A stretch of 64,000 nt of DNA from Cyanobacteria bacterium FACHB-502 (lineage in GTDB: Bacteria; Cyanobacteriota; Cyanobacteriia; Elainellales; Elainellaceae). The position numbers and the translations under genes were made by a program. The notes beneath the pieces are model-generated. The model was not told the DNA's origin and did not search any database. It was given only the letters and a program-made list of their open reading frames with translations. The stretch spans positions 1 to 64,000 of the forward strand of contig JACJNZ010000080.1 of NCBI GenBank assembly GCA_014695325.1. Reading direction: 5' to 3'. Shown here piece by piece: positions 56,096 through 64,000 of the stretch; position 1 is the stretch's first letter, and each line of letters begins with the position of its first letter.

Positions 56096-56498
56096 GAATG
56101 GTGATTCTTTGCAACAGTAATTTATGTACCGATATGAAGACAGATTTGAGTATTTAATCAATCTATTATTTCAATCTGTTTACAATTCAAATTCAGTACA
56201 AAATTGCGATCGATTGCTTCTAATTCAATTGGAATCAGGTAATTCACAATTTGCGTTGGGTGGTACATCGGAGCAGCTTCAGCACAAAGCAACTACATCA
56301 AAATCAAAAATAGCCGCTGAAACAAAAGAATTGCTTCAAATTTCAGCAAATTTTGTTCACAACTATTCACTCAGGTTTACAAACTAATGTGTCTAATTTG
56401 TGAGTCGGATTAAATTGCCCGGCAGGGGGCACTGCCATTAGTTACCCTGCTCCTGTAAATTTGCTTTTAGAGCAAGGAAAGTCAATCATTACAGCAAT

Positions 56499-57398
56499 TT
56501 AATGAACTCTTGTAAGGGCTTTTCTCAGCAAACCTGTGACGATCGCCGGAGTCTCTAGGTGAGGTAAAACGCCTGCATCAGGAATCGTCCAAAACTCCCG
56601 AACTGCTCCAGAACTCAGCCCAGCAAGCCGTTTGCCTACAGCAGGACTGCCAAAGCGGGACTTCTCGCCCCAGACAAAGAAAGTCGGTACGTTGAGCTGC
56701 GGTAAATATAGCGACAAATCAAAACATAAGTCGCCCCTGAGCGAGGCTAGGGCTGCATAGTCCGCGTTAAGCTGCTGCGCTGAGGTGAGATACGCTTCCA
56801 CCATTTCCTGCGTCACCCGTGATCGATTCGCAAAGAGAAACTGCTCTAGAAAATTACGCACCGCAAACTCATTTGCCGCGCCTGCGGAATACAGCAAGCG
56901 ATCGATTCCTGGAATGCCTGCAATTTTCGCTGGAAGCCCGTTACCATAATTTGAATCAAAATCTGAATAGCCTGCGGGCGACACCAGAAACAGCGATTGA
57001 AACAGATCGGGACGCTGAATTGCTAATCGAATCACTAAACCCCCGGTGAGCGAAGCAGAGACGACCGTAGCAGGTGTGCCAATTTTTTCCAGCAGTTCCG
57101 TAATGACCTGAAAATAGTCTTCGGGCTGATAGTCTCGTATCGGATGGGTCGATCGTCCCCAGCCAATTAAATCGGGCGCGATCACCCGATAATCGGGCGC
57201 AAAAGCCGGATACACTTTTGACCACTCATAAGCCGACGAACCGCCACCCAAACTGTGCAGAAATACAAGCGGCGGCAAATCTTCTCCCACTTCAGGATGT
57301 CCGCGCCAGGGGCGATCGGTTGGGGTGTAGTAAACCATCACTCCCAGGAACGTGGTAATAATATGCTGCGTGAATCCGGGCGGCTGAAACTGAGGCAT
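56499..57398 (-). CDS. Alpha/beta-hydrolase fold protein
   Basis: A 299-residue protein with the oxyanion region LVFLHSLGGGSSAYEW, RVIAPDLIGWGRST, the nucleophile-elbow position VVSASLTGGLVIRLA and a C-terminal His in PDAGVLPHLETP. The elbow reads S-A-S-L-T rather than G-x-S-x-G, a variant seen in some cyanobacterial members. No signal peptide is present. The substrate is unknown. Confidence 0.85.
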   Translation of the reverse strand: MPQFQPPGFTQHIITTFLGVMVYYTPTDRPWRGHPEVGEDLPPLVFLHSLGGGSSAYEWSKVYPAFAPDYRVIAPDLIGWGRSTHPIRDYQPEDYFQVITELLEKIGTPATVVSASLTGGLVIRLAIQRPDLFQSLFLVSPAGYSDFDSNYGNGLPAKIAGIPGIDRLLYSAGAANEFAVRNFLEQFLFANRSRVTQEMVEAYLTSAQQLNADYAALASLRGDLCFDLSLYLPQLNVPTFFVWGEKSRFGSPAVGKRLAGLSSGAVREFWTIPDAGVLPHLETPAIVTGLLRKALTRVH

Positions 57399-57447
57399 CG
57401 GCTTAAAGATTAATCGGCTTAAGGATTAACAGAATTTAAATCAACTA

Positions 57448-57495
57448 ACTTCAAATCAACAAAATGAACCTACTTCAAATCAACAGAATGAACTT
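57448..57495. repeat. 24-bp tandem duplication
   Basis: ACTTCAAATCAACAAAATGA plus ACCT, then the same unit with two differences. Located in the gap between the hydrolase and SRPBCC genes. Confidence 0.85.
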
Positions 57496-57618
57496 AGGGA
57501 GGGGCAAACGTTGGGAGGGCAAACGTCCCAAGCATAGCGGATTTCATTGAGGTTCGATCGCAGCCAAAACCTTATCCAGTTCGATATCTAAATTCAATAT
57601 CTAATTCGATCGAGCCTT

Positions 57619-58056
57619 TTAACGGAACCCTTCGACGTACTGCTTTAGCTCTCTTGCCATGCGGCGTAAGCCCTGCTGCTCGTCCTGACGCAGAAACAGC
57701 AGAAAAACATGGGTCACGGCTCCCGAAAGGTTCTCCTGGTGAATGTATTTTGTGCGCTGGCGATCGATTTGCTGCAACTGGAAGACGCTCTCACTGCGAA
57801 ATCCGGGCGCGGTATAAACCCATCTCAAACAGGTTTCAGGCTGGAGTAAGGTAATGTGCGGTTCAAATTCGGTTTCACTTTCTTCGCGCACCCGCCGCAG
57901 CGACAGGTGAACTTTTCTCCCCTGAGTAAAAGGCTTTCTGGGATTGCGATCGTACAGAAACGTGTTCCAATACAGCCATTTCTCTTTATGGATCAGGGCT
58001 TCCCAGACAACTGGCTTGGGTGCATTGATTTCGATTTCGGTGTAGAGACTGGGCAT
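57619..58056 (-). CDS. SRPBCC-family lipid-binding-like protein
   Basis: 145 residues with the helix-grip start SLYTEIEINAPKPVVWEALI and WLYWNTFLYDR, then beta strands (KVHLSLRRV, EPHITLLQPE, CLRWVYTAP) and a C-terminal helix (GLRRMARELKQYVEG). This is the pattern of the polyketide-cyclase/START-like group annotated as SRPBCC. The ligand is unknown. It is not clearly in an operon. Confidence 0.8.
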   Translation of the reverse strand: MPSLYTEIEINAPKPVVWEALIHKEKWLYWNTFLYDRNPRKPFTQGRKVHLSLRRVREESETEFEPHITLLQPETCLRWVYTAPGFRSESVFQLQQIDRQRTKYIHQENLSGAVTHVFLLFLRQDEQQGLRRMARELKQYVEGFR

Positions 58057-58335
58057 AGCTGCCGGAAAGTGCTGCGTGTTTCGTGTGCAAGGGTACAGTT
58101 TAACGGGTGAGCTGCCTCTTAGACTGGGCAGTGCATCACTGCAAGGACTAAGATTTCAATAGGATTTCGATCGCCAACGATTTAAGAGTTCCGCGAATTC
58201 CCACCGATGTAACGATAGGTTTTAGAGGATGTTTGAAAAGTCATCATGATGCCTCGAACCGCCCCCTCGTGGGTCAATCGGGTTAATCGGGTCAATTTTG
58301 GCGAGAAACCCACTTTAGGAGATTCAGATTAGGGA

Positions 58336-58377
58336 ATTCAAAGTCCGCCAGTATTAAGGGGTTAGGGGGCAATGTAG
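58336..58377. repeat. Dispersed repeat, copy 7
   Basis: TTCAAAGTCCGCCAGTATTA followed by AGGGGTTAGGGGGCAATGTA. Just upstream, GGGTCAATCGGGTTAATCGG forms a short tandem motif (about 58271). The rest of 58057-58502 shows no supported gene. Confidence 0.7.
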
Positions 58378-58502
58378 GATATTAGACATTTTTCAAACAT
58401 CCTGCTAATCTGCCGCTCCCATTGAATGACTTACTTTCGGCAACTTCCATTCAGCTGCGCCCACCCTTTAGCCACGTACGCATAGGAGCATTTAGCGATC
58501 GT

Positions 58503-59894
58503 ATGGTCAGTCTGACACCCAACCCTAGCTATAGTTTAACGATTCGGATTCAGCTGCCCAACATTGCCGGGACGCTGGCTCCTGTGATTCAGGCGATCGC
58601 TGGGACAGGCGGAAATATTGGCCAGATTGATCTGATCGAAGTCAACCGCAAAACGCTTATCAGAGAAATTACCGTAGATGCATCGAGCGCAGATCATTCT
58701 GAGGCGATCGTTCACGCGATTAAAGACGTTCAGGGCATCAAGATACTGGATGTCTACGATCGCACATTCAGCCTGCATCGGGGCGGCAAGATCAGCGTGC
58801 AGAGCAAGATTTCGCTGAAGCGTCAAAGCGATCTGGCAATGGCTTATACGCCCGGAGTGGGGCGAATTTGTACGGCGATTGCCCAGCAGCCAGAGCGGGT
58901 TTATGAGCTGACGATTAAAAGTAATACGGTGGCGATCGTCACAGACGGCAGCGCAGTCCTGGGGCTGGGAAATCTGGGCGCAGCGGGGTCAATGCCTGTC
59001 ATGGAAGGCAAGGCAATGCTGTTTAAAGAATTCGCCGGAATCGATGCCTTTCCTATTTGTCTGGCGACTCAGGATGTCGATGAGATTGTGCAGACGGTGA
59101 AGCATATTGCCCCGGTTTTTGGCGGTGTGAACCTGGAAGATATCAGTGCGCCGCGCTGCTTTGAGATCGAAGCCCGCCTGAAGCAGGAACTCGATATTCC
59201 CGTGTTTCACGATGACCAGCACGGTACGGCGATCGTCACTCTGGCAGCTCTGCTAAACGCGCTCAAGGTCGTTCACAAATCGATTGATCAGGTGCGAATC
59301 GTGATTAATGGGGCAGGTGCAGCCGGAATTGCGATCGCCCAGCTTTTGCAAACCGCAGGCGCAACCCGAATTGTAATGTGCGATTCACGCGGCATTCTCT
59401 CCACCGCTCGGACTGACCTGAACGACCAAAAGCGCAAGTTTGCCGTTTCGGAAAGCGGGTTGCTAGCAGATGCCATGATCAACGCAGACGTATTCCTGGG
59501 GGTCAGTGCGCCGGGCGTAGTCAGTGTTGAAATGGTCAAATCAATGGCAGACGAGCCGATTGTCTTTGCAATGGCAAACCCTATTCCCGAAATCCAGCCC
59601 GAACTGGTGACGGATTTAGTGGCAGTCATGGCAACCGGACGCAGCGACTACCCCAATCAAATCAACAACGTCCTGGCGTTTCCCGGTGTCTTTCGCGGAA
59701 CGCTCGACTGTCGTGCCAAAACCATGACCACCCAAATGTTTCTTGAAGCGGCAAAGGCGATCGCCTCCCTAGTTAACCCAACTGACCTCAGCCGGGAACA
59801 AATTGTGCCCTCGGTCTTTGACGATCGGATCGCAATTTCAGTGGCGGCAGCAGTGCGTTATGCGGCAAGAGCTGAGGGCATTGCTCACGATTAA
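58503..59894 (+). CDS. NAD(P)-dependent malic enzyme with N-terminal ACT domain
   Basis: Oxidative decarboxylation of malate to pyruvate. The ACT domain at the N-terminus (SYSLTIRIQLPNIAGTLAPV) probably binds a regulatory amino acid. The catalytic domains have SDLAMAYTPGVGRIC, NTVAIVTDGSAVLGLGNLG, the metal region VFHDDQHGTAIVTLAALLNA and the dinucleotide motif INGAGAAGIAIA. The ATG at 58503 starts the conserved N-terminus; the frame is open to a TTG at 58422. The 463-residue length fits the bacterial type. Confidence 0.92.
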   Translation: MVSLTPNPSYSLTIRIQLPNIAGTLAPVIQAIAGTGGNIGQIDLIEVNRKTLIREITVDASSADHSEAIVHAIKDVQGIKILDVYDRTFSLHRGGKISVQSKISLKRQSDLAMAYTPGVGRICTAIAQQPERVYELTIKSNTVAIVTDGSAVLGLGNLGAAGSMPVMEGKAMLFKEFAGIDAFPICLATQDVDEIVQTVKHIAPVFGGVNLEDISAPRCFEIEARLKQELDIPVFHDDQHGTAIVTLAALLNALKVVHKSIDQVRIVINGAGAAGIAIAQLLQTAGATRIVMCDSRGILSTARTDLNDQKRKFAVSESGLLADAMINADVFLGVSAPGVVSVEMVKSMADEPIVFAMANPIPEIQPELVTDLVAVMATGRSDYPNQINNVLAFPGVFRGTLDCRAKTMTTQMFLEAAKAIASLVNPTDLSREQIVPSVFDDRIAISVAAAVRYAARAEGIAHD

Positions 59895-59948
59895 ACCTGT
59901 CAAAGATTAAACCTGTAAAATAGGAAGGAATCAAAAGAGCTGGAAGTT

Positions 59949-61748
59949 TTGCCCCTGCTGATCATCTCTCTGGTTAGCTTTTTTGGGCAAGTTGTTCTTT
60001 GCTTCCCTACTTCGATCATTAAATTTGTGCCTTATTCTGAGCTTCCTGATTCGTTTGACGTTTTGATTATTGGCGGTGGTGCGGCTGGACTATATGCAGC
60101 ACTTCGCATTCCCCAGCATTACCGCGTTGGCCTAATTACCAAAGAAACCCTCTCTCTCTCTGCAAGTGACTGGGCACAAGGGGGCATTGCAGCCGCGATC
60201 GACCCGCAGGATTCGCCGAGTTTACATATCGAAGATACGCTGAAGGCAGGGGCAGGCTTGTGCGAGCCACAGGCAGTCGAGCTTTTGGCAACCCAGGCTG
60301 CGGACTGTATTGCGTCGTTGCTTGAGATGGGCGTGCGGTTTGATCGGCGGGAAAATCAGCTCGCTCTGACGCTAGAGGCGGCTCATTCTCAACGGCGAGT
60401 GCTTCATGCAGCAGATACAACAGGCAGAGCCTTGGTGAATACGCTCGTAGAGCAGGTTTTAAAGCGATCGAACGTTCAAATCCTGGAGCAGGCATTTGTG
60501 CTGGATCTGTGGCTAGAAAACCAGCAATGTTGCGGGGTCAGTTTGCTGTACCAAAACCTGCTTTGCTGGCTGCGGGCAGGAGCGGTCATTCTGGCGACGG
60601 GTGGCGGCGGGCAGGTCTTTGCCCAAACGACAAATCCGGCAGTCAGCACAGGCGACGGGGTGGCGATGGCATGGCGGGCAGGGGCAGAGCTGCGCGATTT
60701 AGAATTTGTGCAGTTTCATCCCACTGCCTTGACTTACCCTGGCGCACCGCGATTTTTGATTAGCGAGGCGGTTCGGGGGGAAGGGGCGCATCTGGTGGAC
60801 TCGGCTGGACACCGATTTGCCTTTGACTACCATCCGGCAGGTGAACTCGCACCGCGTGATGTGGTAAGTCGAGCAATTTTTAGCCATCTGCAAAAGACGG
60901 CTGCTGATCCTGCAATTGCTCACGTCTGGCTGGATTTGCGTCCCATCCCTGCAGCAACGATTCGCCATCGCTTTCCAAACATCATGGGAGTTTGCCAGCA
61001 GTGGGGAATTGATATTTTCCAACAGCCGATTCCGGTCGCGCCTGCGGCTCATTACTGGATGGGCGGTGTGACTGCCGATCGCCTCAATCAAACCACGATC
61101 GCCGGACTCTTTGCCGTTGGCGAAACGGCTAGCACAGGCGTACATGGTGCAAATCGATTAGCCAGTAATTCGCTGCTAGAATGCATCGTCTTTGGAGCGC
61201 AGTTTTCAGCGTTAGACTTACCCGTGACAGAACCAATTGCCGACCCAACGCTGAATCAGTCTTCTATCCAACGGGTAGAATGGTTCGATCGCAGGCAAGA
61301 AACGCTGCCGTGGCAAACGGATGCTGAATACTTGAGTAAACTCCGTGACCTGATTCCCCGATTGGTCTGGCAAAGTGCGGGAATTTGTCGAGAGGCAGCC
61401 TCACTTCGGCAAGCGATCGAGCAGATCGACCAATGGCAACAAAGGTTTGACCATCTGACCCTGAGTCAGGAGCTAAATCGCTGGCTCAGCAGCCCGTCCA
61501 CTAACCGGATTACCCTGAGCGAAACTCTTGCACCATCTGCGCCATTCGAGCTAGCAAATTTGATCCGCCTGTGGGGCGAAACTCGCAATTTGCTCAACGT
61601 GGGCAATTTAATTCTTAAAAGTGCTGCCTTTCGCACTGAAAGTCGTGGAGGGCACTATCGCACTGATCACCCGAACATTGAACCTGACTGGCAAGTTCAT
61701 ACGCTGATTGAGAGCCATCGCTGGAAACGATCCGCAAGCATTGGCTGA
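59949..61748 (+). CDS. nadB: L-aspartate oxidase
   Basis: FAD enzyme that makes iminoaspartate for quinolinate and NAD synthesis. The dinucleotide motif is DVLIIGGGAAGLYAALRI; other blocks are SASDWAQGGIAAAI, FVQFHPTAL, SEAVRGEGAHLVD and HGANRLASNSLLECIVFG. The TTG at 59949 with AGGAAGG upstream gives 599 residues with an unusual hydrophobic lead of ~26; the GTG at 60027 (VPYSELPDSFDVL) would give the usual N-terminus, so the true start is uncertain. It lies 54 bp behind the malic-enzyme gene. Confidence 0.93.
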   Translation: MPLLIISLVSFFGQVVLCFPTSIIKFVPYSELPDSFDVLIIGGGAAGLYAALRIPQHYRVGLITKETLSLSASDWAQGGIAAAIDPQDSPSLHIEDTLKAGAGLCEPQAVELLATQAADCIASLLEMGVRFDRRENQLALTLEAAHSQRRVLHAADTTGRALVNTLVEQVLKRSNVQILEQAFVLDLWLENQQCCGVSLLYQNLLCWLRAGAVILATGGGGQVFAQTTNPAVSTGDGVAMAWRAGAELRDLEFVQFHPTALTYPGAPRFLISEAVRGEGAHLVDSAGHRFAFDYHPAGELAPRDVVSRAIFSHLQKTAADPAIAHVWLDLRPIPAATIRHRFPNIMGVCQQWGIDIFQQPIPVAPAAHYWMGGVTADRLNQTTIAGLFAVGETASTGVHGANRLASNSLLECIVFGAQFSALDLPVTEPIADPTLNQSSIQRVEWFDRRQETLPWQTDAEYLSKLRDLIPRLVWQSAGICREAASLRQAIEQIDQWQQRFDHLTLSQELNRWLSSPSTNRITLSETLAPSAPFELANLIRLWGETRNLLNVGNLILKSAAFRTESRGGHYRTDHPNIEPDWQVHTLIESHRWKRSASIG

Positions 61749-61780
61749 CGAGCACGATTTACCCTCAAGAAACTGAGCCG

Positions 61781-62113
61781 TTAGCGGGCTCCAGACCCCT
61801 GAGTGCGATCGGGTGTGCCTTCGCCCGGCATTGTGGGATTGTCGCTGTACTGACTGAGCTTAATCGAAGCCTTGTATACCTGCTTTGGAGCGGCAGGGCT
61901 GTTATCGTTGGCGAATAAGTTGCTGGAAAATGAATCGTTGGAAAGCGATTTTTCCTGTAAGTCGATCGATCCATTCACTGATTTTTGGATTTCACCGTTC
62001 TCACTGAATGCAGCCGCAGAGGCAGCGGGTAGAGCAATTCCAACGCTGATGCCTGCAATGTGCAAAACGTTTGCCATCACGACAACTGCAAAAACTCGCT
62101 TTAAGATATGCAT
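61781..62113 (-). CDS. Small secreted protein, hypothetical
   Basis: 110 residues. A signal peptide (HILKRVFAVVVMANVLHIAG, cleavage near ASAAA) is followed by a Ser/Asn-rich polar mature part and KQVYKASIKLSQYSDNPTMP. The ATG at 62113 is preferred over a frame open to 62140. No known domain. It is convergent to nadB, with 32 bp between stops. Confidence 0.6.
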   Translation of the reverse strand: MHILKRVFAVVVMANVLHIAGISVGIALPAASAAAFSENGEIQKSVNGSIDLQEKSLSNDSFSSNLFANDNSPAAPKQVYKASIKLSQYSDNPTMPGEGTPDRTQGSGAR

Positions 62114-62574
62114 AATTTCAACAAAACACCGTAGATTCACCCAAGTAGGGTTAGTATATCTGCCTATTTGCTAAAAAAGCCAGTGCATTCACTGACTTTA
62201 TGATGAATCCGGGAAGTAATTGCTGACACCACCCAATGGGATGAGTTATATCCTTTACTGTAACTAAATAAATTAAGCCGTAAGTTCACTGACTTTATTA
62301 ACGGCTAGAAAAGAATTTCTTCCAGAAGGAATATAGCCATTATGGCTTGCTCTCATGGAAACAACGGAGATCGTTACGCTTTGACGTGGATTGTAAACTC
62401 TTTTAGCATAGTGGCTTAATGTGATGAGATATAGCCAGTTAAATTCCGTAATCCCTACTGAGCTTTGCAAACTAAGATTCAGCTTTATGCCACTCTCCAC
62501 CAGCTACATCGGCGAGATAAAATACAAAATCTGGCATGATTAGCTCATTGTCCTGTCGTAAGCAGCTCTGAGCC
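62114..62574. other. Intergenic region before cobO
   Basis: 461 bp. TTCACTGACTTTAT occurs at about 62186 and again at about 62286. A 75-codon minus ORF (62273-62500) starts with GTG and has no recognisable features. I found no corrin riboswitch-like signature upstream of cobO that I could defend. Confidence 0.4.
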
Positions 62575-63270
62575 ATGACCTCCGACCCAGCTCATTCCCA
62601 ATCAGAAATTGCCCAATCAGAAATTGATATAGAAGCAGTCCAGCTTAATGAGTCTGCAACTTCTCCTCAGCTCGCTACTGATCAGTATCAGCGCAAAATG
62701 CAGCGGCGCAAAGAGGTACAGCAGCAGCGTTTAGCAGAGCGGACGTTAGAAAAAGGACTCATCATCGTTCACACAGGCAACGGCAAGGGCAAGACAACTG
62801 CTGCGCTGGGCATGGTGCTTCGATCGCTGGGTCACGGCTATCAAGTAGCGATCGTCCAATTTATCAAAGGAGCCTGGGAGCCTGCGGAAAAGCAAGTTTT
62901 TAGCCTCTGGCAAGATCAGCTTGCATTTCACGCGATGGGCGAAGGGTTCACCTGGGAAACTCAGGATCGCGATCGCGATATTCAAGCTGCCAAAGCTGCC
63001 TGGGAAAAAGCACTCACTTACATCAACAATCCAGAGTTTCGCCTGGTACTGCTCGATGAAATTAATATCGCGCTCAAGATGGGCTACTTGACCGTAGAGG
63101 AAGTTCTACAGGGACTCGATCGCAAACCCGAAGACTCCCATGTGATTCTCACCGGACGGGGCGCACCGCAAGCATTAGTCGATCGAGCCGATCTCGTGAC
63201 CGAAATGACGCTTGTGAAGCATCCCTTCCGCGAACAGGGAGTGAAGGCACAGCCGGGAATTGAGTTTTGA
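62575..63270 (+). CDS. cobO: Cob(I)yrinic acid a,c-diamide adenosyltransferase
   Basis: Adds the adenosyl ligand in cobalamin synthesis and salvage (CobO/BtuR/CobA type). Walker A is in LIIVHTGNGKGKTTAALG, followed by VAIVQFIKGAW and LVLLDEINIALKMGYL. The C-terminus DLVTEMTLVKHPFREQGVKA is typical. A polar N-terminal lead of ~45 residues precedes the domain. It ends 13 bp from convergent ycf39. Confidence 0.95.
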   Translation: MTSDPAHSQSEIAQSEIDIEAVQLNESATSPQLATDQYQRKMQRRKEVQQQRLAERTLEKGLIIVHTGNGKGKTTAALGMVLRSLGHGYQVAIVQFIKGAWEPAEKQVFSLWQDQLAFHAMGEGFTWETQDRDRDIQAAKAAWEKALTYINNPEFRLVLLDEINIALKMGYLTVEEVLQGLDRKPEDSHVILTGRGAPQALVDRADLVTEMTLVKHPFREQGVKAQPGIEF

Positions 63271-63283
63271 GCGGGGTTTCGAG

Positions 63284-64000
63284 CTACTTTGCAGAAGACT
63301 TAAACGGACTGCGCTTTTTCCGAGCTTTTTCTTTTGCTCTTTCCCGCTCGTATTCCAGCTCCTTGAGCTTTTTCATGATGCGCCCGAAATACTCCTGCAT
63401 ATAGGATTCCAACGTTGTGGTTTCCTCAGCCGCAATCCCGAATACTGCATAGGTTTCGTCCATCGAAGCGGCCAGCGGCTTGCCCGAAGCGACGACTTCT
63501 GAAAAGGCAAGGCGATCGGCAAGGTTCCAGCCCCATTGAAAGAAGCGAGCCGTTCGTTCGACTGCCTTCAAAATCCCGCCGGGCATCCGCGTTACTCTGG
63601 CATCTTTACCCGATAGCCGCTCACAGAGTTTGATAATTTCATAAGCTCCCCATGCTTTAGGACCCACCACGGGAAAGCTGCGACCGCTTGCTGCTGACAC
63701 TTTTAATGCCTGAACCGCAAACTTAGCAATATCTTGCGTATCCATATAGGCGATCGGCGAACTCTCACCCATCACCCAAACCGCCTGATTTTCCAGGATC
63801 GGAATGGCATATTGACCAATCAACCCTTGCATAAAGCCACACGGCTTCAAAATAGTGTAGTTTAAGCCGGATTCTGCCAGATATAGCTCGGTGCAGCGCT
63901 TGACTTCCATCAAGGGCACATTGGGAAACTTCTCTGCATCCAGGATCGAGAAAAAGATGAATCGCTCTACGGCAGCCGCTTTTGCAGCCTGAATTAGATT
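63284..64000 (-). CDS. ycf39: Ycf39-like NAD(P)-binding photosystem II assembly factor, C-terminal part
   Basis: Atypical short-chain dehydrogenase; Ycf39 (plant HCF244) helps D1 synthesis and photosystem II assembly with high-light-inducible proteins. The frame is open past the right edge: it reads LIQAAKAAAVERFIFFSILD before VPLMEVKRCTELYLAESGLN. The Ycf39 blocks LKPCGFMQGLIGQYAIPILE, SPIAYMDTQDIAKFAVQALK and SYMQEYFGRIMKKLKELE agree with what I know of the family. An ATG at 63919 is internal. The N-terminal Rossmann motif is outside the window. The basic tail KEKARKKRSPFKSSAK is not diagnostic. Confidence 0.9.
   Translation of the reverse strand, partial: NLIQAAKAAAVERFIFFSILDAEKFPNVPLMEVKRCTELYLAESGLNYTILKPCGFMQGLIGQYAIPILENQAVWVMGESSPIAYMDTQDIAKFAVQALKVSAASGRSFPVVGPKAWGAYEIIKLCERLSGKDARVTRMPGGILKAVERTARFFQWGWNLADRLAFSEVVASGKPLAASMDETYAVFGIAAEETTTLESYMQEYFGRIMKKLKELEYERERAKEKARKKRSPFKSSAK

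Noticed and set aside
56124-56387. 87-codon ORF upstream of psbA
   Set aside because: AT-rich control region, no ribosome-binding site, low-complexity Asn/Gln/Ser composition.
62273-62500. 75-codon minus-strand ORF before cobO
   Set aside because: GTG start without a convincing ribosome-binding site, no known pattern, overlaps a repeated intergenic motif.

Overview
The window comes from a cyanobacterium. It carries psbA (photosystem II D1), an allophycocyanin operon apcABC, the carboxysome-independent proton-extrusion protein PxcA, a CRY-DASH-type photolyase, the D1-assembly factor Ycf39, and the palindrome GCGATCGC and its core CGATCG at very high frequency in genes and spacers. An HpsE-type hormogonium polysaccharide glycosyltransferase, large multi-PAS sensor kinases, a two-partner-secretion/CHAT protein and many intergenic repeats suggest a filamentous, Leptolyngbya/Oscillatoriales-like genome, but I cannot name the species. 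Most genes are housekeeping or signalling. No rRNA, tRNA, CRISPR array, insertion sequence, prophage or plasmid origin was seen.

Layout. 1-9 kb: start of ftsH (reading off the left edge), a membrane-anchored HEAT-repeat protein, phosphoglycerate mutase, a secreted small protein, a degenerate Ser/Thr kinase, tRNA dimethyltransferase Trm1, a histidine-kinase relic, a CRY-DASH flavoprotein and a lipoprotein. 9-13 kb: minC-minD-minE on the minus strand, followed 20 bp later by a CD225/pilin-like membrane protein. 13-21 kb: a four-carbon sugar-acid kinase, a coiled-coil/EamA transporter fusion, pxcA and an SF1-like helicase/recombinase. 21-27 kb: small proteins, a cytoplasmic alpha-amylase, two tandem membrane paralogues (one frameshifted), endonuclease III, rpsU and a cold-type RNA-binding protein.

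27-41 kb: nucleoside deoxyribosyltransferase, a 1333-residue secreted TPS/CHAT protein, an orphan ureD, an AAC(6')-like acetyltransferase, ubiD, two glycosyltransferases, apcABC, a hydrogenase maturation protease and a PD-(D/E)XK nuclease. 41-54 kb is a signal-transduction block: a six-PAS hybrid kinase, an MHYT hybrid kinase, a CBS-GAF kinase and a fourth multi-PAS kinase broken by three frameshifts. Two tiny membrane-peptide ORFs lie in the 0.8-kb gap between the first two. 54-64 kb: bactofilin, psbA with a readable promoter and terminator, an alpha/beta hydrolase, a SRPBCC protein, an ACT-malic enzyme, nadB, a small secreted protein, cobO and ycf39 (running off the right edge).

The most unusual signals are: the paired membrane micro-ORFs; in-frame growth of the genome's C-rich low-complexity DNA at the same site in two sensor kinases; the secreted CHAT peptidase; the CD225/pilin protein joined to the min cluster; a frameshift in an A6 tract of a tandem membrane paralogue; and a kinase that has lost the DFG aspartate. 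None of these can be called a new system from sequence alone.
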